A stretch of 64,000 nucleotides of DNA from an uncultured Flavobacteriales bacterium (GCA_946479285.1 CAMLFH010000018.1:17503-81502); one strand, 5' to 3'; numbered from the stretch's first letter, positions 1 through 8,406 are shown. Notes: generated by a model from the letters alone, not told the origin. A program made the numbers and translations.

Positions 1-57
1 CTTATTATTTAAAAGCTTAATCGATTTAACACCAATCGACTTTTGCATTTTGAATTT

Positions 58-894
58 TTAATTCTCTATGAGGGTGATTCCGTTTTCGTGCAAGCTAATC
101 AATCTTTGTTTGTAAAGGTTTCCAATAACTTGCTTGAAGACTTTCTTTGACCAGCCGGTTCGGTATTGAATTTCTTCCGGATCGGATTTATCTGTCAAAT
201 CCAGGAATCCACCGTTATTTTCAAGCATGTCCAGTAATTTTTGAGCGTGTGTATCGATTTTTTCGTAACCCGCTTTCTCCAAAACGATATCTAACCTCCC
301 GTCATGTCTGACCGTTTTCACATATCCTTTTAAGGTTTCACCCATGCGCACTCTGCGGTGCAATTCATTTTTGAAGATCAATCCGTGGAAGCGGTTATTA
401 ACAATGACCTTTAAACCAAGATCTGTAAATTCCCAAACCATTAGGTCCACTTCGTCATCTGCCTGCAACTCATCATTCTGCACCGTATCCATGTACATGC
501 CGATGCGGGATGTACCAACAAGTCGCTCAGTAGCCTCGTCAATGTACATGTAGATAAAGTAATGCTTTCCTTCTTCCAGGTCTTTTGGCTGTTCTCTGAA
601 TGGAATCAACAAGTGTTTTTCAACTCCCCATTCTGCAAAAGCGCCGTATTGATTTACTTCTACAATTTTCAGGAAGGCGAATTGATTCACAAGGACTTTC
701 GGGGTAAGTGTTGTGGCAATAATTCTTCCTTCAGAATCCTTGTACAAAAACACTTTTATCATATCATCAATCTGGAAAGACGGATCTACGTATTTCGTTG
801 GCAACAAAACATCATTTCCTTCTTCATCTTCCAGGTAAGCTCCCGGACTCGTAAAACGGTCGAGGCGCAATTCGTTATAAACTCCTAATTCCAC
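58..894 (-). CDS. CvfB-like S1 RNA-binding protein
   Basis: A 278-residue protein of the CvfB/YitL family: tandem S1-like OB-fold domains over about residues 1-210, then a C-terminal winged helix (the GWSKKVFKQVIGNLYKQ segment near residues 248-264). Known members bind RNA and influence virulence or stress gene expression; a cytoplasmic RNA-binding role is inferred here. The start is GTG (minus codon at 894-892), giving MELGVYNELRLDRF, the usual beginning of the family. A -7 box (TACCTTTG) ends only about 4 bases upstream of this GTG, so the message may be leaderless. No operon partner: the next gene on this strand lies about 420 bases upstream. Confidence 0.85.
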   Translation of the reverse strand: MELGVYNELRLDRFTSPGAYLEDEEGNDVLLPTKYVDPSFQIDDMIKVFLYKDSEGRIIATTLTPKVLVNQFAFLKIVEVNQYGAFAEWGVEKHLLIPFREQPKDLEEGKHYFIYMYIDEATERLVGTSRIGMYMDTVQNDELQADDEVDLMVWEFTDLGLKVIVNNRFHGLIFKNELHRRVRMGETLKGYVKTVRHDGRLDIVLEKAGYEKIDTHAQKLLDMLENNGGFLDLTDKSDPEEIQYRTGWSKKVFKQVIGNLYKQRLISLHENGITLIEN

Positions 895-898
895 AATG

Positions 899-906
899 CA
901 AAGGTA
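899..906 (-). promoter_or_regulatory. -7 promoter box (TACCTTTG) of the CvfB-like gene
   Basis: On the minus strand TACCTTTG fits the Bacteroidota -7 consensus TAnnTTTG. It stands 4 bases upstream of the GTG start, which suggests a very short or absent 5' leader. Confidence 0.5.
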
Positions 907-979
907 GTTATTTGAGAATTGAAAATTGAAAATGTGAAAATTTAAAAGAGAAAAGCCTGGTCACAAACTGATTTTACTT

Positions 980-1165
980 CTAATTAAGCTCACACACAGG
1001 AAAATGTGCTTCAATGAATGTCCTTAATTGGTTGGATGCACTTGTTGATTGAATAAGGTCTGATTTACAGAAGTTATTCCTGTCAAAAACAATACAAATT
1101 TCGTAGTAGCTTCTGAATTCACTGATGGAATTGATTTCAAAAGTAGAATACGGATACAGCCTTAA
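980..1165 (-). pseudogene. Possible remnant of a protein gene (61 codons, no start)
   Basis: Minus-strand frame open from just after a stop at 1166-1168 to TAG at 980-982. It reads like real protein (LRLYPYSTFEINSISEF, then ...FIEAHFPVCELN) with varied, charged composition, yet contains no ATG, GTG or TTG near its beginning. I take it as the decayed 3' end of a lost gene. It could also be chance, since 61 codons is short. The family is not recognised. Confidence 0.3.
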
Positions 1166-1311
1166 CTAACAATGTCCTTCATTACAACACATTCCAAAAA
1201 CGTACAAAGCGTGATATCCGGATATCATGATATAATGATTTCATGTTTTAGTTATATAACGAAGAAATTTGTGTTTTTCTTGAAATCATAATTGTTAAAA
1301 CCGACAGCTTT

Positions 1312-2118
1312 CTAGAAATACAAATTGCCCGACTGTTTCGCCGCAATAATCATACAAGGCAACTTTAATTCATTGGTAATCAGAGATTGAGCAAAGTTAT
1401 CGAATTGAGGTAGTAAACTTTCAGAGTGATAAGCCAGTGCAATCAGTTCGATGTTCCTTTCCTTCACGTATGCCATTACTTTTTTGGAATAACCACCGCT
1501 TGAAGGAAGCAGGTTCACTTCACATTTCGCTCCTTTTTCGTCGTATTTGTTGCGGATAAGCAAGACACGGTTTTTAGTTTGTTGAGACAATCCTTCATCC
1601 GTATGTTTTTCCCCGATCACGTGAACAGTTGCATCAAAAATACGTGCTAAATCTCCCGCAGGACTTACGATCTGAAGACTTTCCTTCGTTAAATCGATAG
1701 GAACAACAATGTTTTTTATCTCTACGTGCTTGGTTTCTTTTTGTACTATGATAAACGGAACATCGCAGCTGGTAATCACTTTCATGGCGAAGCTTCCAGT
1801 TAATTTCTGGAATCCTTTCGCTCCATGAGTTCCCATCAGGATCAACTGAGCGTGTTCTCTGTTTGCAATTTTGTTGATGTCACTAAAAATATCGCCCACG
1901 GTAACAAGCACAAACATCTCCACATTTGTCGGAACTGTTTTGGATTTTATAATCTCCCACAATTTCGCTTCAATTGCTGCAATTTTAGATTTGTTATCTA
2001 CCAAATGCAACAGCATGATATCTGTCCTAACGTGCGTTCCCAGGAATAAGGCATAATCCAAAGCAGTATTTCCAACCTCAGTTAAATCATGCGGGACGAT
2101 GTACAAATTTCTACTCAT
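1312..2118 (-). CDS. Universal stress protein, tandem UspA domains
   Basis: A 268-residue cytoplasmic protein made of two Usp domains, roughly residues 1-140 and 145-268. The first opens with the typical beta strand and Asp (YIVPHDLTEVGNTALDYA) and has the nucleotide-loop motif GTHGAKGFQKLTGS near residues 102-115. This matches the ATP-binding G-x2-G-x9-G-S pattern except that the second spacer is one residue short. The second domain (NIVVPIDLTKES onward) lacks an obvious glycine loop. Usp proteins respond to starvation and stress; a specific role cannot be read here. Single gene, divergent from the phosphoesterase at 2291. Confidence 0.85.
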   Translation of the reverse strand: MSRNLYIVPHDLTEVGNTALDYALFLGTHVRTDIMLLHLVDNKSKIAAIEAKLWEIIKSKTVPTNVEMFVLVTVGDIFSDINKIANREHAQLILMGTHGAKGFQKLTGSFAMKVITSCDVPFIIVQKETKHVEIKNIVVPIDLTKESLQIVSPAGDLARIFDATVHVIGEKHTDEGLSQQTKNRVLLIRNKYDEKGAKCEVNLLPSSGGYSKKVMAYVKERNIELIALAYHSESLLPQFDNFAQSLITNELKLPCMIIAAKQSGNLYF

Positions 2119-2260
2119 AGCGATTTTTTTTTAACCAAAGTAGCCAAAAAAATGATTCATTAAGTGTATTAATTTTTAACAACTCTATGTTGATCAAATA
2201 TTTCACCGATTATTTCACCGATTTTAACTAAGATTATCTAAAAAGTCAATTATGGGTGTC

Positions 2261-2268
2261 TAATTTTG
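2261..2268 (+). promoter_or_regulatory. -7 promoter box TAATTTTG
   Basis: Matches TAnnTTTG and lies 22 bases before the ATG of the metallophosphoesterase, a normal leader length. No clear -33 TTG was found. Confidence 0.45.
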
Positions 2269-2290
2269 CCTATTCTTTAAAATCATCCAC

Positions 2291-3451
2291 ATGTTTGGAA
2301 TTATTCTTTTACTCATTTTTATTGCCCAGGCTACACTTTCATACGCTATTTTCGAATTTCAAAATCCTTTTTCAATTGTCCTGGGAACCATTCAATTAAC
2401 CTTATTCTTCGGAAGCATGATAGTAATGATGCGTGCCATCAGAAATCGACACACAACAGATTACCGGAAAGGGTTCAATGCATTTGGAGTCATGATCGCA
2501 AGCGGAGTTCCGGCCCTGGGATTTTTTCTATTCGGGATTGTTTACCTCATTACCGGAATTGCCTTTATTGAGTACATTGGTTTCGGAATTGCAATTGCCA
2601 TGTTCATCGCTATTATGGTTGGGATTATCTGGGGAAGATGGAACTGGAAAACACATACCATTGAATTACCTTTTGAGAATCTCCCTGAAAATTCGGATGG
2701 ATTGCGCATTGTGCAGATCAGTGATGTTCACGTTGGAAGCTTCTTCAATAAATACGATAAAGTGGAAAAAGCCATTCAGCAAATCAATAAGCTGGAAGCC
2801 GATTTTGTATTCTTTACAGGAGATTTGGTGAACAATATTGCCGAAGAAATGCTGGGCTGGGAACCAATTTTCTCAAAGATACAGGCTAAAAAAGGGAAAT
2901 ATAGTATTCTTGGAAATCACGATTATGGAGATTACGTTCCCTGGGAAAAGGAAGAAACCAAAATGGCCAACTTAACAAAACTGATCGCCATTCACATGCA
3001 AATCGGATTTACTCCATTGCTCAATGATGCCGTAGAACTGGAACCCGGATTCTGGCTGCTGGGAGTAGAAAACTGGGGAACGGGCCGCTTTAGGCAGAGT
3101 GGAAGATTGGAAGAAACATTGAAAAAAGTCCCTGCTGATTCGTTCAAACTATTACTTTCCCATGATCCGAGCCATTTTGATGCGCAGGTAGCTCAAAAAA
3201 CAGATATCGATTTGACTTTATCCGGTCACACACATGGGATGCAATTCGGAATTGAGCGTTTCGGGATCAAATGGAGCCCGGTTTCTTTCCGTTACAAAAA
3301 GTGGGCAGGATTATACAACATTGGGAAGCAATTCCTTTATGTGAACCGTGGCTTCGGTTATTTAGGCTTCCCGGGAAGAGTAGGGATTTACCCGGAGATC
3401 ACCTTGATTAAGCTGAAAAAGTTGACTTCGACTCCGCTCAGTCAACTGTAA
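2291..3451 (+). CDS. Membrane-anchored metallophosphoesterase
   Basis: A 386-residue calcineurin-like phosphoesterase. The N-terminal 115 residues form about four hydrophobic helices, and the rest is the catalytic domain, probably cytoplasmic. All metal-binding motifs are visible: D-x-H in VQISDVHVGS (near residue 145), GD in FFTGDLVNN, GNHD in ILGNHDYGD, H in LLSHDP, and GHTH in LSGHTHGMQFG. This layout is that of the YkuE/YaeI group, some members of which act on lipid pyrophosphates (UDP-diacylglucosamine type); the substrate here is unknown. The last residues (STPLSQL) are encoded by a dispersed repeat at 3420-3447, so the C-terminus has probably been replaced or extended. Confidence 0.9.
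   Translation: MFGIILLLIFIAQATLSYAIFEFQNPFSIVLGTIQLTLFFGSMIVMMRAIRNRHTTDYRKGFNAFGVMIASGVPALGFFLFGIVYLITGIAFIEYIGFGIAIAMFIAIMVGIIWGRWNWKTHTIELPFENLPENSDGLRIVQISDVHVGSFFNKYDKVEKAIQQINKLEADFVFFTGDLVNNIAEEMLGWEPIFSKIQAKKGKYSILGNHDYGDYVPWEKEETKMANLTKLIAIHMQIGFTPLLNDAVELEPGFWLLGVENWGTGRFRQSGRLEETLKKVPADSFKLLLSHDPSHFDAQVAQKTDIDLTLSGHTHGMQFGIERFGIKWSPVSFRYKKWAGLYNIGKQFLYVNRGFGYLGFPGRVGIYPEITLIKLKKLTSTPLSQL
3420..3447. repeat. Dispersed palindromic repeat (CTTCGACT-CGCTCAG type) at a gene end
   Basis: Outer arms agttgac/gtcaact pair perfectly around cttcgactccgctcag. The same core occurs at 58632-58651 and, in three tandem copies, at 63722-63781. Here it overlaps the last codons of the phosphoesterase. 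Confidence 0.7.
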
Positions 3452-3484
3452 AATAAAACTACACAAAGTCCTTAAGAACGATTA

Positions 3485-3650
3485 GTTTTCCCACTGATGC
3501 ACAGATAGCAATAGTAATGCTGATTGGATGGCGCCAATATGCTTTAGCGATGGCACAAGCTTCAGCATAGGCGCACCGGCCGCCATCATAGATATTCAAG
3601 CGAGTCCGGTAGGCTCGCAAAAAAATCTGCGAATCTGTGGTGAAAAAGTT
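3485..3650. repeat. Possible degenerate MITE-like element
   Basis: The ends are imperfect inverted repeats: ttttcccactgatgcacaga near 3486-3506 and ctgcgaatctgtggtgaaaa near 3627-3646. The reverse complement of the second resembles the first. Between them lie GC-rich short inverted pieces. A related fragment, ccacagatcaggcggattg, is at 28561-28580. No transposase is present; the nature of the element is inferred. Confidence 0.35.
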
Positions 3651-3663
3651 TGTAGTATTGCGT

Positions 3664-4302
3664 CTAATCAAATTCCGCTTTCAACAGGTAAATCTGCTGT
3701 TCTACTTCATTCACGATCTCTTCCGCGGTTCTTCCTTTTGGGAAGATTGGCGTTCCAATGCGCATGTAGCTGTCGAAAGGAACCGGGATAGGATCTCCTT
3801 TTGGAAGGATTTTTCCCAGGCCTTTCATGTAAATGGGAATGAATGGAATATCCGGACACTGCTCTAATACCAAGCCGACACCTCGTTTGAATTTCTGGAA
3901 TTTTTCCGGTTCTCCGCGTGAGCCTTCCGGGAATAAAAGCAGTGAATCTCCTTTCTGAAGTACTTCCACCATCATGAGAATCGGATCAGGGCCGGTTTCG
4001 CCTTCTTTTGGTCGGGAACGCGGAATAAGAACTGCATTCACAAAGAAACGGGTCAATGCGGCTTTAAATGGTGATTTTCCGAAATAATCTCCTGCAGCAA
4101 TCGGGTGAGTTTTTGCCAATTGTCTCAGCGGTAAATGGGCCATGATTGAAATAGTATCCAAATGTGAATTGTGATTTCCCACAATAACACAAGGCCCTCT
4201 GTAGATCAGGTTCTCCTTATGGATCAGTTTGGTACCCGAGAAAAGCTTGAGTGCCGTACGCATGATCACGGAATAAATGATGAATAAGGTCGCTTTTTTC
4301 AC
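3664..4302 (-). CDS. Lysophospholipid acyltransferase (PlsC family)
   Basis: A 212-residue member of the 1-acyl-sn-glycerol-3-phosphate acyltransferase family. The catalytic block NHNSHLD gives H44-x4-D49, and the second family block FPEGSRGEP lies near residue 125. A hydrophobic N-terminus suggests peripheral or single-pass attachment to the inner membrane. It is the last gene of a four-gene minus-strand operon, overlapping the CDP-diglyceride synthetase by 4 bases. That pairing implies production of phosphatidic acid for local use by the neighbours. Whether it is the housekeeping PlsC or a specialised paralogue cannot be told from the sequence, but the operon context favours the latter. Confidence 0.88.
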   Translation of the reverse strand: MKKATLFIIYSVIMRTALKLFSGTKLIHKENLIYRGPCVIVGNHNSHLDTISIMAHLPLRQLAKTHPIAAGDYFGKSPFKAALTRFFVNAVLIPRSRPKEGETGPDPILMMVEVLQKGDSLLLFPEGSRGEPEKFQKFKRGVGLVLEQCPDIPFIPIYMKGLGKILPKGDPIPVPFDSYMRIGTPIFPKGRTAEEIVNEVEQQIYLLKAEFD

Positions 4303-5264
4303 TGGAGGTAATACAAATTATAGACAATGTGGAAAAACACCGGAGCAGTAAGCGCCAGGGAGTCAATTCGATCTAAGATCCCGCCGTGGCCGGGAATAGT
4401 ATTGCCGGTATCTTTCATGCCAACATCCCGCTTAATCGCTGAAACAACCACATCACCGATAAACCCGGTAATTGCTACGGACAAACAAATAATAATTGCT
4501 TCCATTCCTGAAAACGGTGTCAAAAAACGCAGGAAATAACCGACAACAGTTGTGGTAATAATTCCGCCGATAAATCCTTCCCAGGTTTTGTTCGGGCTGA
4601 TTTTCGGAATGATCTTGTAGCGGCCAAACATCTTTCCCCAGGTAAACTGGAAAACGTCATTCATTTCGGTTATAAAAACTACAAATAACAACAATCCGCG
4701 TCCGCCGGCTTTGAAGCCTTGTAATTCCGGTAAACTCAACAAAAAGGCCAGGTGACTTACTCCGAAAACCGTCAGCATCAACTGTGTTGGCAATACCGAC
4801 ATCGAACGACCGATATTTTCCGTAACACCGCGCAAAACGAGCATGAACGGGATCCACAAGTGCATAAAAATCGGGATAAAGGTGAGGAATAAACCGTAAT
4901 GCTTGTAGTATGCAAATAAATATTGGACAGGAATTGCCAAATAACACCAAATCAGTATTTTTCGATCTTCTTCACGAACATTCTTACTAATAGATGCAAT
5001 TTCCCGAAGTGCCATGAATGAAAGTGCACCAATTGCCACAAAGGAAATAATCGGATCAAGAACAGCCGCCACTACAAAGATCGTCGCCATCATCCACCAG
5101 GATTTCGTGCGCATTTTCAACTCCGCAAGATTCGCATTGGGCCTTACCAAACCCATAATCCAGAAAAGAAGGGTAGCAAAGACCAGGATCCCGAAGATCA
5201 AACCGATTACGATCAATGTTTCTTTGTTCTCTACAAAGGCCTTTAAGTCAAATTTTAAAATCAT
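4299..5264 (-). CDS. cdsA: Phosphatidate cytidylyltransferase (CDP-diglyceride synthetase)
   Basis: A 321-residue polytopic inner-membrane enzyme that converts phosphatidic acid and CTP to CDP-diacylglycerol. The C-terminal signature is complete: SAIKRDVGMKDTG followed by PGHGGILDRID, with the Lys, Asp, His and final Asp expected for CdsA. An upstream SPNKTWEGFIGG loop is also typical. About eight hydrophobic segments are visible. It overlaps both neighbours by 4 bases (ATGA), so translation is probably coupled. It is longer than many CdsA proteins and resembles the YnbB-type branch, inferred from the gene order. Confidence 0.9.
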   Translation of the reverse strand: MILKFDLKAFVENKETLIVIGLIFGILVFATLLFWIMGLVRPNANLAELKMRTKSWWMMATIFVVAAVLDPIISFVAIGALSFMALREIASISKNVREEDRKILIWCYLAIPVQYLFAYYKHYGLFLTFIPIFMHLWIPFMLVLRGVTENIGRSMSVLPTQLMLTVFGVSHLAFLLSLPELQGFKAGGRGLLLFVVFITEMNDVFQFTWGKMFGRYKIIPKISPNKTWEGFIGGIITTTVVGYFLRFLTPFSGMEAIIICLSVAITGFIGDVVVSAIKRDVGMKDTGNTIPGHGGILDRIDSLALTAPVFFHIVYNLYYLQ

Positions 5265-5854
5265 GGAAGTGTCTTTTTAATACGAACCGCTGTACTGATA
5301 ACCAGCAACAAACTGCCGGTACCAAAAATATAATTCAGAGCGACTTTTAGTTCAGGAAAGAAATAGAGCAGAAGCAAAGTTAGTCCTACCAAAAGTGCGC
5401 GATCACTTTTCCCCATCGGGCCGTCATAACGTCGTTCGCCGTTGATTGCTTTTGCCAAAACACCCGTAAATTCATTCACCACTCCGAGAATCACGAACCC
5501 AAATAGAACGAGCGGATGCAGACCTGGGAGCAATACCAATGGCAAGAACATAGCAATATCAGCCGAAACATCTCCCAATTCGTTGAGCAATTCGCCTTTT
5601 TTACTTTGCATGTTATAGGCGCGAGCCATCATTCCGTCGAGTGCGTTCAAAGCCATTCGAACTAATAACGAAATGGGTAAAACGATCAACATCAATCCGC
5701 TTGGTTTCCAACAGAATAATCCGCCCATTGCAAAAGAAAGAACAATGGCCGACCAAGTAATTCCATTCGCCGTAATTCCCATTCCATGCAGTTTTACGAG
5801 CACAGGCCGCAAGAGTTGTTGAAACTTAGGTTTTATGTTGTAGATCGATATCAT
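5261..5854 (-). CDS. CDP-alcohol phosphatidyltransferase family protein
   Basis: A 197-residue membrane enzyme with about six hydrophobic helices and the family motif beginning D73-G-x2-A-R78-x8-G87. In the usual motif the next positions are D-x3-D. Here they read N91-x3-D95, so one metal-binding or catalytic Asp is Asn; another Asp follows at 99. The family transfers a phosphatidyl group from a CDP-lipid to an alcohol such as glycerol-3-phosphate, serine or inositol; the acceptor here is unknown. It sits directly upstream of cdsA (4-base overlap), as in the enterobacterial ynbAB gene pair as I recall it. The Asn may define that branch rather than inactivate the enzyme. Confidence 0.82.
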   Translation of the reverse strand: MISIYNIKPKFQQLLRPVLVKLHGMGITANGITWSAIVLSFAMGGLFCWKPSGLMLIVLPISLLVRMALNALDGMMARAYNMQSKKGELLNELGDVSADIAMFLPLVLLPGLHPLVLFGFVILGVVNEFTGVLAKAINGERRYDGPMGKSDRALLVGLTLLLLYFFPELKVALNYIFGTGSLLLVISTAVRIKKTLP

Positions 5855-5857
5855 AAG

Positions 5858-6640
5858 CTATTTGATTAGCAGCGGATCAATCGTTGGAGCAATGCGGTTT
5901 GCCTTTCCTCCAAAATTCCCGGTTTTAATAAAATTCAGTATTTCCGGGCTTGTTTTTTCAATATCCGTATACATTTCATCGTGGTTCACAGGAACATAAC
6001 AATAATCGCTGTGTGATTGACGAAGTGCTTCAACTGCCCAGTTAACAGGCCCTAAAGATGCGGCGGTTTTGCGGTGTCTTTGAATCAGCTTTGTTGGAAC
6101 GGTTTCAATCAACAAACCAATTTTTCCTTTGAAATTCGTCAATGGAGGATAAGGAGTTGAAGCCAGTTCATCATTCACTTTCCCAATCACCAAATGAGCA
6201 ATAAACTTGCTGTCTTTCATCAAAGAATACGGAGCCCGTTCCTGCAAAGGACTTCTATCGTAAATAATTGTTTCAATGTTGTTTAAGCCACACGTTGGAT
6301 ACCAGCGGTTGAACGTCCAGCTTCCGATGATGTAGCAGAAGAAATGTACTTTTTTGTAGGACTTCAGATCGTGTTTTTCGGAAAAACGGGTCAATTTATC
6401 CACTCCTTTATCAATTCCTTTCCGGTAAATGTAGGAGGGCTGATAAATGTCGTATCCTTTGTTTTTGAAATGCTGTGCAATTTTTCGTTCGTTGTGAACC
6501 TTAGAACCCAATCCGGCCAAAATAACGATGGCTTCGCGCTCACTTTTTGCCTGGGTTCCAGTCTGCAGGTAAATAATGTCTCTCCCGAAAGAAAACAGGC
6601 TCATCAATAAAAAAGTTACGACCAGGTAAAAAGGTTTCAT
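5858..6640 (-). CDS. Putative exported alpha/beta-hydrolase-like protein
   Basis: I start it at the ATG 6640-6638, which gives an N-terminal signal-like helix (MKPFYLVVTFLLMSLFSFG) in a 260-residue product; an ATG 27 bases upstream would bury this helix. The segment AIVILAGLGSKVHNERKIAQ resembles the oxyanion region of alpha/beta hydrolases, and NHDEMYTD near the C-terminus could carry the Asp/His part. The expected nucleophile elbow G-x-S-x-G is not seen; the nearest match is FCYIIGSWTF, so catalysis is doubtful. It is first in the operon with the CDP-alcohol transferase 3 bases downstream, suggesting work on the head group or acyl chains of the lipid made there. Confidence 0.6.
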   Translation of the reverse strand: MKPFYLVVTFLLMSLFSFGRDIIYLQTGTQAKSEREAIVILAGLGSKVHNERKIAQHFKNKGYDIYQPSYIYRKGIDKGVDKLTRFSEKHDLKSYKKVHFFCYIIGSWTFNRWYPTCGLNNIETIIYDRSPLQERAPYSLMKDSKFIAHLVIGKVNDELASTPYPPLTNFKGKIGLLIETVPTKLIQRHRKTAASLGPVNWAVEALRQSHSDYCYVPVNHDEMYTDIEKTSPEILNFIKTGNFGGKANRIAPTIDPLLIK

Positions 6641-6712
6641 TGGACGAATATATTTATATTCAGGCAAATAGAATGGAATTCAGGATGAAATTAACGCATT
6701 TTAATAAAAATA

Positions 6713-6745
6713 AATAGGGCGATCCACTTACGCAGACCGCCCAGA
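6713..6745 (-). terminator. Intrinsic terminator after the 6769-8406 gene
   Basis: On the minus strand gggcg...cgccc (6717-6742) forms a stem extended by G-U, U-A, C-G and U-G pairs and is followed by tatttattttt. Confidence 0.6.
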
Positions 6746-6768
6746 ACAGTAACTAAAATTGTTTATAA

Positions 6769-8406
6769 TTAGTGAGAAACAACAATCCTTCCGGAGCGGG
6801 GAATTTGGTTTTCTACTGTGATTCGATAAGTATAAGTGCCGTTTGACCAGTTTGACACAGGAATTCCGACCTCATTTATCTCTCCCGAAAGTGACCTGTT
6901 GTAAACTATTTTTCCGCTCAAATCCGTTATGGAAAGATTCTTAGAAATTCCATTCAGCTCACTAGAGAAATCAATTTGAACTGATTCTGAAGCAGGATTT
7001 GGGAATACATTCTCTACAAACAAATCCTGCGTTTCTATTCCTGCGGTCGTAGAAATGATAAAACAGCTATCGGCGCTGCAATTATTCACATCTAAAACAG
7101 TCACGCAATAAGTACCCGGGATCCCGATAATATCGCTTGAAACAGCATTATTTGTCCATTGATAGGAATAAGGTGCAGTTGCCCCGTTTACCGCCAAATC
7201 AATTGCTCCGAAGCATGATGCACAAAGCGCATTGGTAATATTGGCAGAAATAATGAAAGCAGGAACAGCAAAAACCTGGAAAGAAGAATCTGTGGAACAT
7301 CCAACTTCATCTGTTACCAAAATATCCACATTTCCAGCTTCCACATTTGTTATATCTTCTGTCGTTTGCCCGCTTGACCAAGAGTATTGAAAGATTCCTG
7401 TTCCTCCTGAAAGTGCCAGGTTAATTGAAGCGTTTTCTTCCGGGCAGTTGGGTTGAAGGACCGAAGCACCTAATACAATTCCCGGATTAATAAGCAGACT
7501 CGTTGTATCCAGCCCAACAACCGCCGGATTACTTGAGCTGATTCGTAAACGATATTGGGCATTCACTGTTCCGGCTGGAATAAATCCGGGAATATTTCCG
7601 CTATTCAACTGGCTGGTAAGCGAACCGATAATTACAGGAGTAGAAAACGATCCCGAAGAATCTGACAATTCAAGCGAATAGCTGTTTCCGGTGTTAAATG
7701 TTCCGGCAGCATTAAATGTAACCTGGACACTATCACCTTTTAGCGCTGAAACGCAAAGTGCATTAGTTGTTTGTAGAATAGGGGCTTCAATGGTATTCAA
7801 AGGAATTGACTGGCCGTAAACAGCTGTGTTATTGACGATTCTCATCTTACCTAATGAACTGCTTGCATGCCACGCCACCAGTCGGAATACAATACTGTCG
7901 GATGGTGAAACCAGCATGGAGGCAGGAGGAACGATCATAATCGAGGTAGTAGGATCGGTAGCAGGATTTAAGATCGTATATGTATTTGGAGCCACAGGTA
8001 CAAATGTGTATCCGGTAGCGGGAGATTTATATTGAAGCATGCACGAATCAGGTCCGGCACTTGTTCTTGAAAGGATTAACAAAAGGCTGTCGACCTGGAA
8101 AGAAGTACTTGAATTTGCAGCAATTGAAAAAACAAAATAACGGTTTGCAGCGATTGCATCAGCTGAAGAAACATTCTGCCACTGGCCCGAATTAAGCCCG
8201 TCCGGGGAAGTGGAAAACTGGTTCCCGGATCCTCTTGCAGGTTGGTTGAAAGTAACTCCGGAACCTGCCGGAAGGTTTGCAAACTGATTATTCGGAGTGC
8301 TAAGCCATCCCGAATAAGTAGTTGGATTAAATGGTGTTTGCGCAGTTGCAGGATTCATTCCGATGCAAAAAATGCCTGCTAAAACAAAGATTAATTTTCT
8401 TTTCAT
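6769..8406 (-). CDS. T9SS-secreted protein with SprB-like repeat and type A sorting domain
   Basis: A 545-residue secreted protein. It has a signal peptide (MKRKLIFVLAGIFCIGMNPATAQ) and a long beta-rich body. Near residues 320-375 is an SprB-like repeat (SGGTGIFQYSWSSGQTTEDI, then VTDEVGCS), followed by a second similar Cys-rich unit (GATAPYSYQWTNNA, then VTVLDVNNCSADS). The C-terminal 80 residues begin VFPNPASESVQIDFSS and end in a basic strand, the hallmark of a T9SS type A sorting domain. It is expected to be exported across the outer membrane and attached to or released from the surface. It is preceded by another T9SS protein and has its own terminator. Confidence 0.85.
   Translation of the reverse strand: MKRKLIFVLAGIFCIGMNPATAQTPFNPTTYSGWLSTPNNQFANLPAGSGVTFNQPARGSGNQFSTSPDGLNSGQWQNVSSADAIAANRYFVFSIAANSSTSFQVDSLLLILSRTSAGPDSCMLQYKSPATGYTFVPVAPNTYTILNPATDPTTSIMIVPPASMLVSPSDSIVFRLVAWHASSSLGKMRIVNNTAVYGQSIPLNTIEAPILQTTNALCVSALKGDSVQVTFNAAGTFNTGNSYSLELSDSSGSFSTPVIIGSLTSQLNSGNIPGFIPAGTVNAQYRLRISSSNPAVVGLDTTSLLINPGIVLGASVLQPNCPEENASINLALSGGTGIFQYSWSSGQTTEDITNVEAGNVDILVTDEVGCSTDSSFQVFAVPAFIISANITNALCASCFGAIDLAVNGATAPYSYQWTNNAVSSDIIGIPGTYCVTVLDVNNCSADSCFIISTTAGIETQDLFVENVFPNPASESVQIDFSSELNGISKNLSITDLSGKIVYNRSLSGEINEVGIPVSNWSNGTYTYRITVENQIPRSGRIVVSH

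Larger units (their letters stand above)
895..1311. other. Intergenic stretch with micro-repeats and a gene remnant
   Basis: This 417-base gap holds an AT-rich micro-repeat at 914-943 (gaattgaaaattgaaaatg type), the open remnant listed separately at 980-1165, and a short palindrome-rich patch near 1210-1240 (gatatccggatatc). No intact gene is visible on either strand. Confidence 0.5.

Noticed and set aside
3459..3671. A 70-codon minus-strand open frame
   Set aside because: It lies across the MITE-like repeat and shows no coding character.
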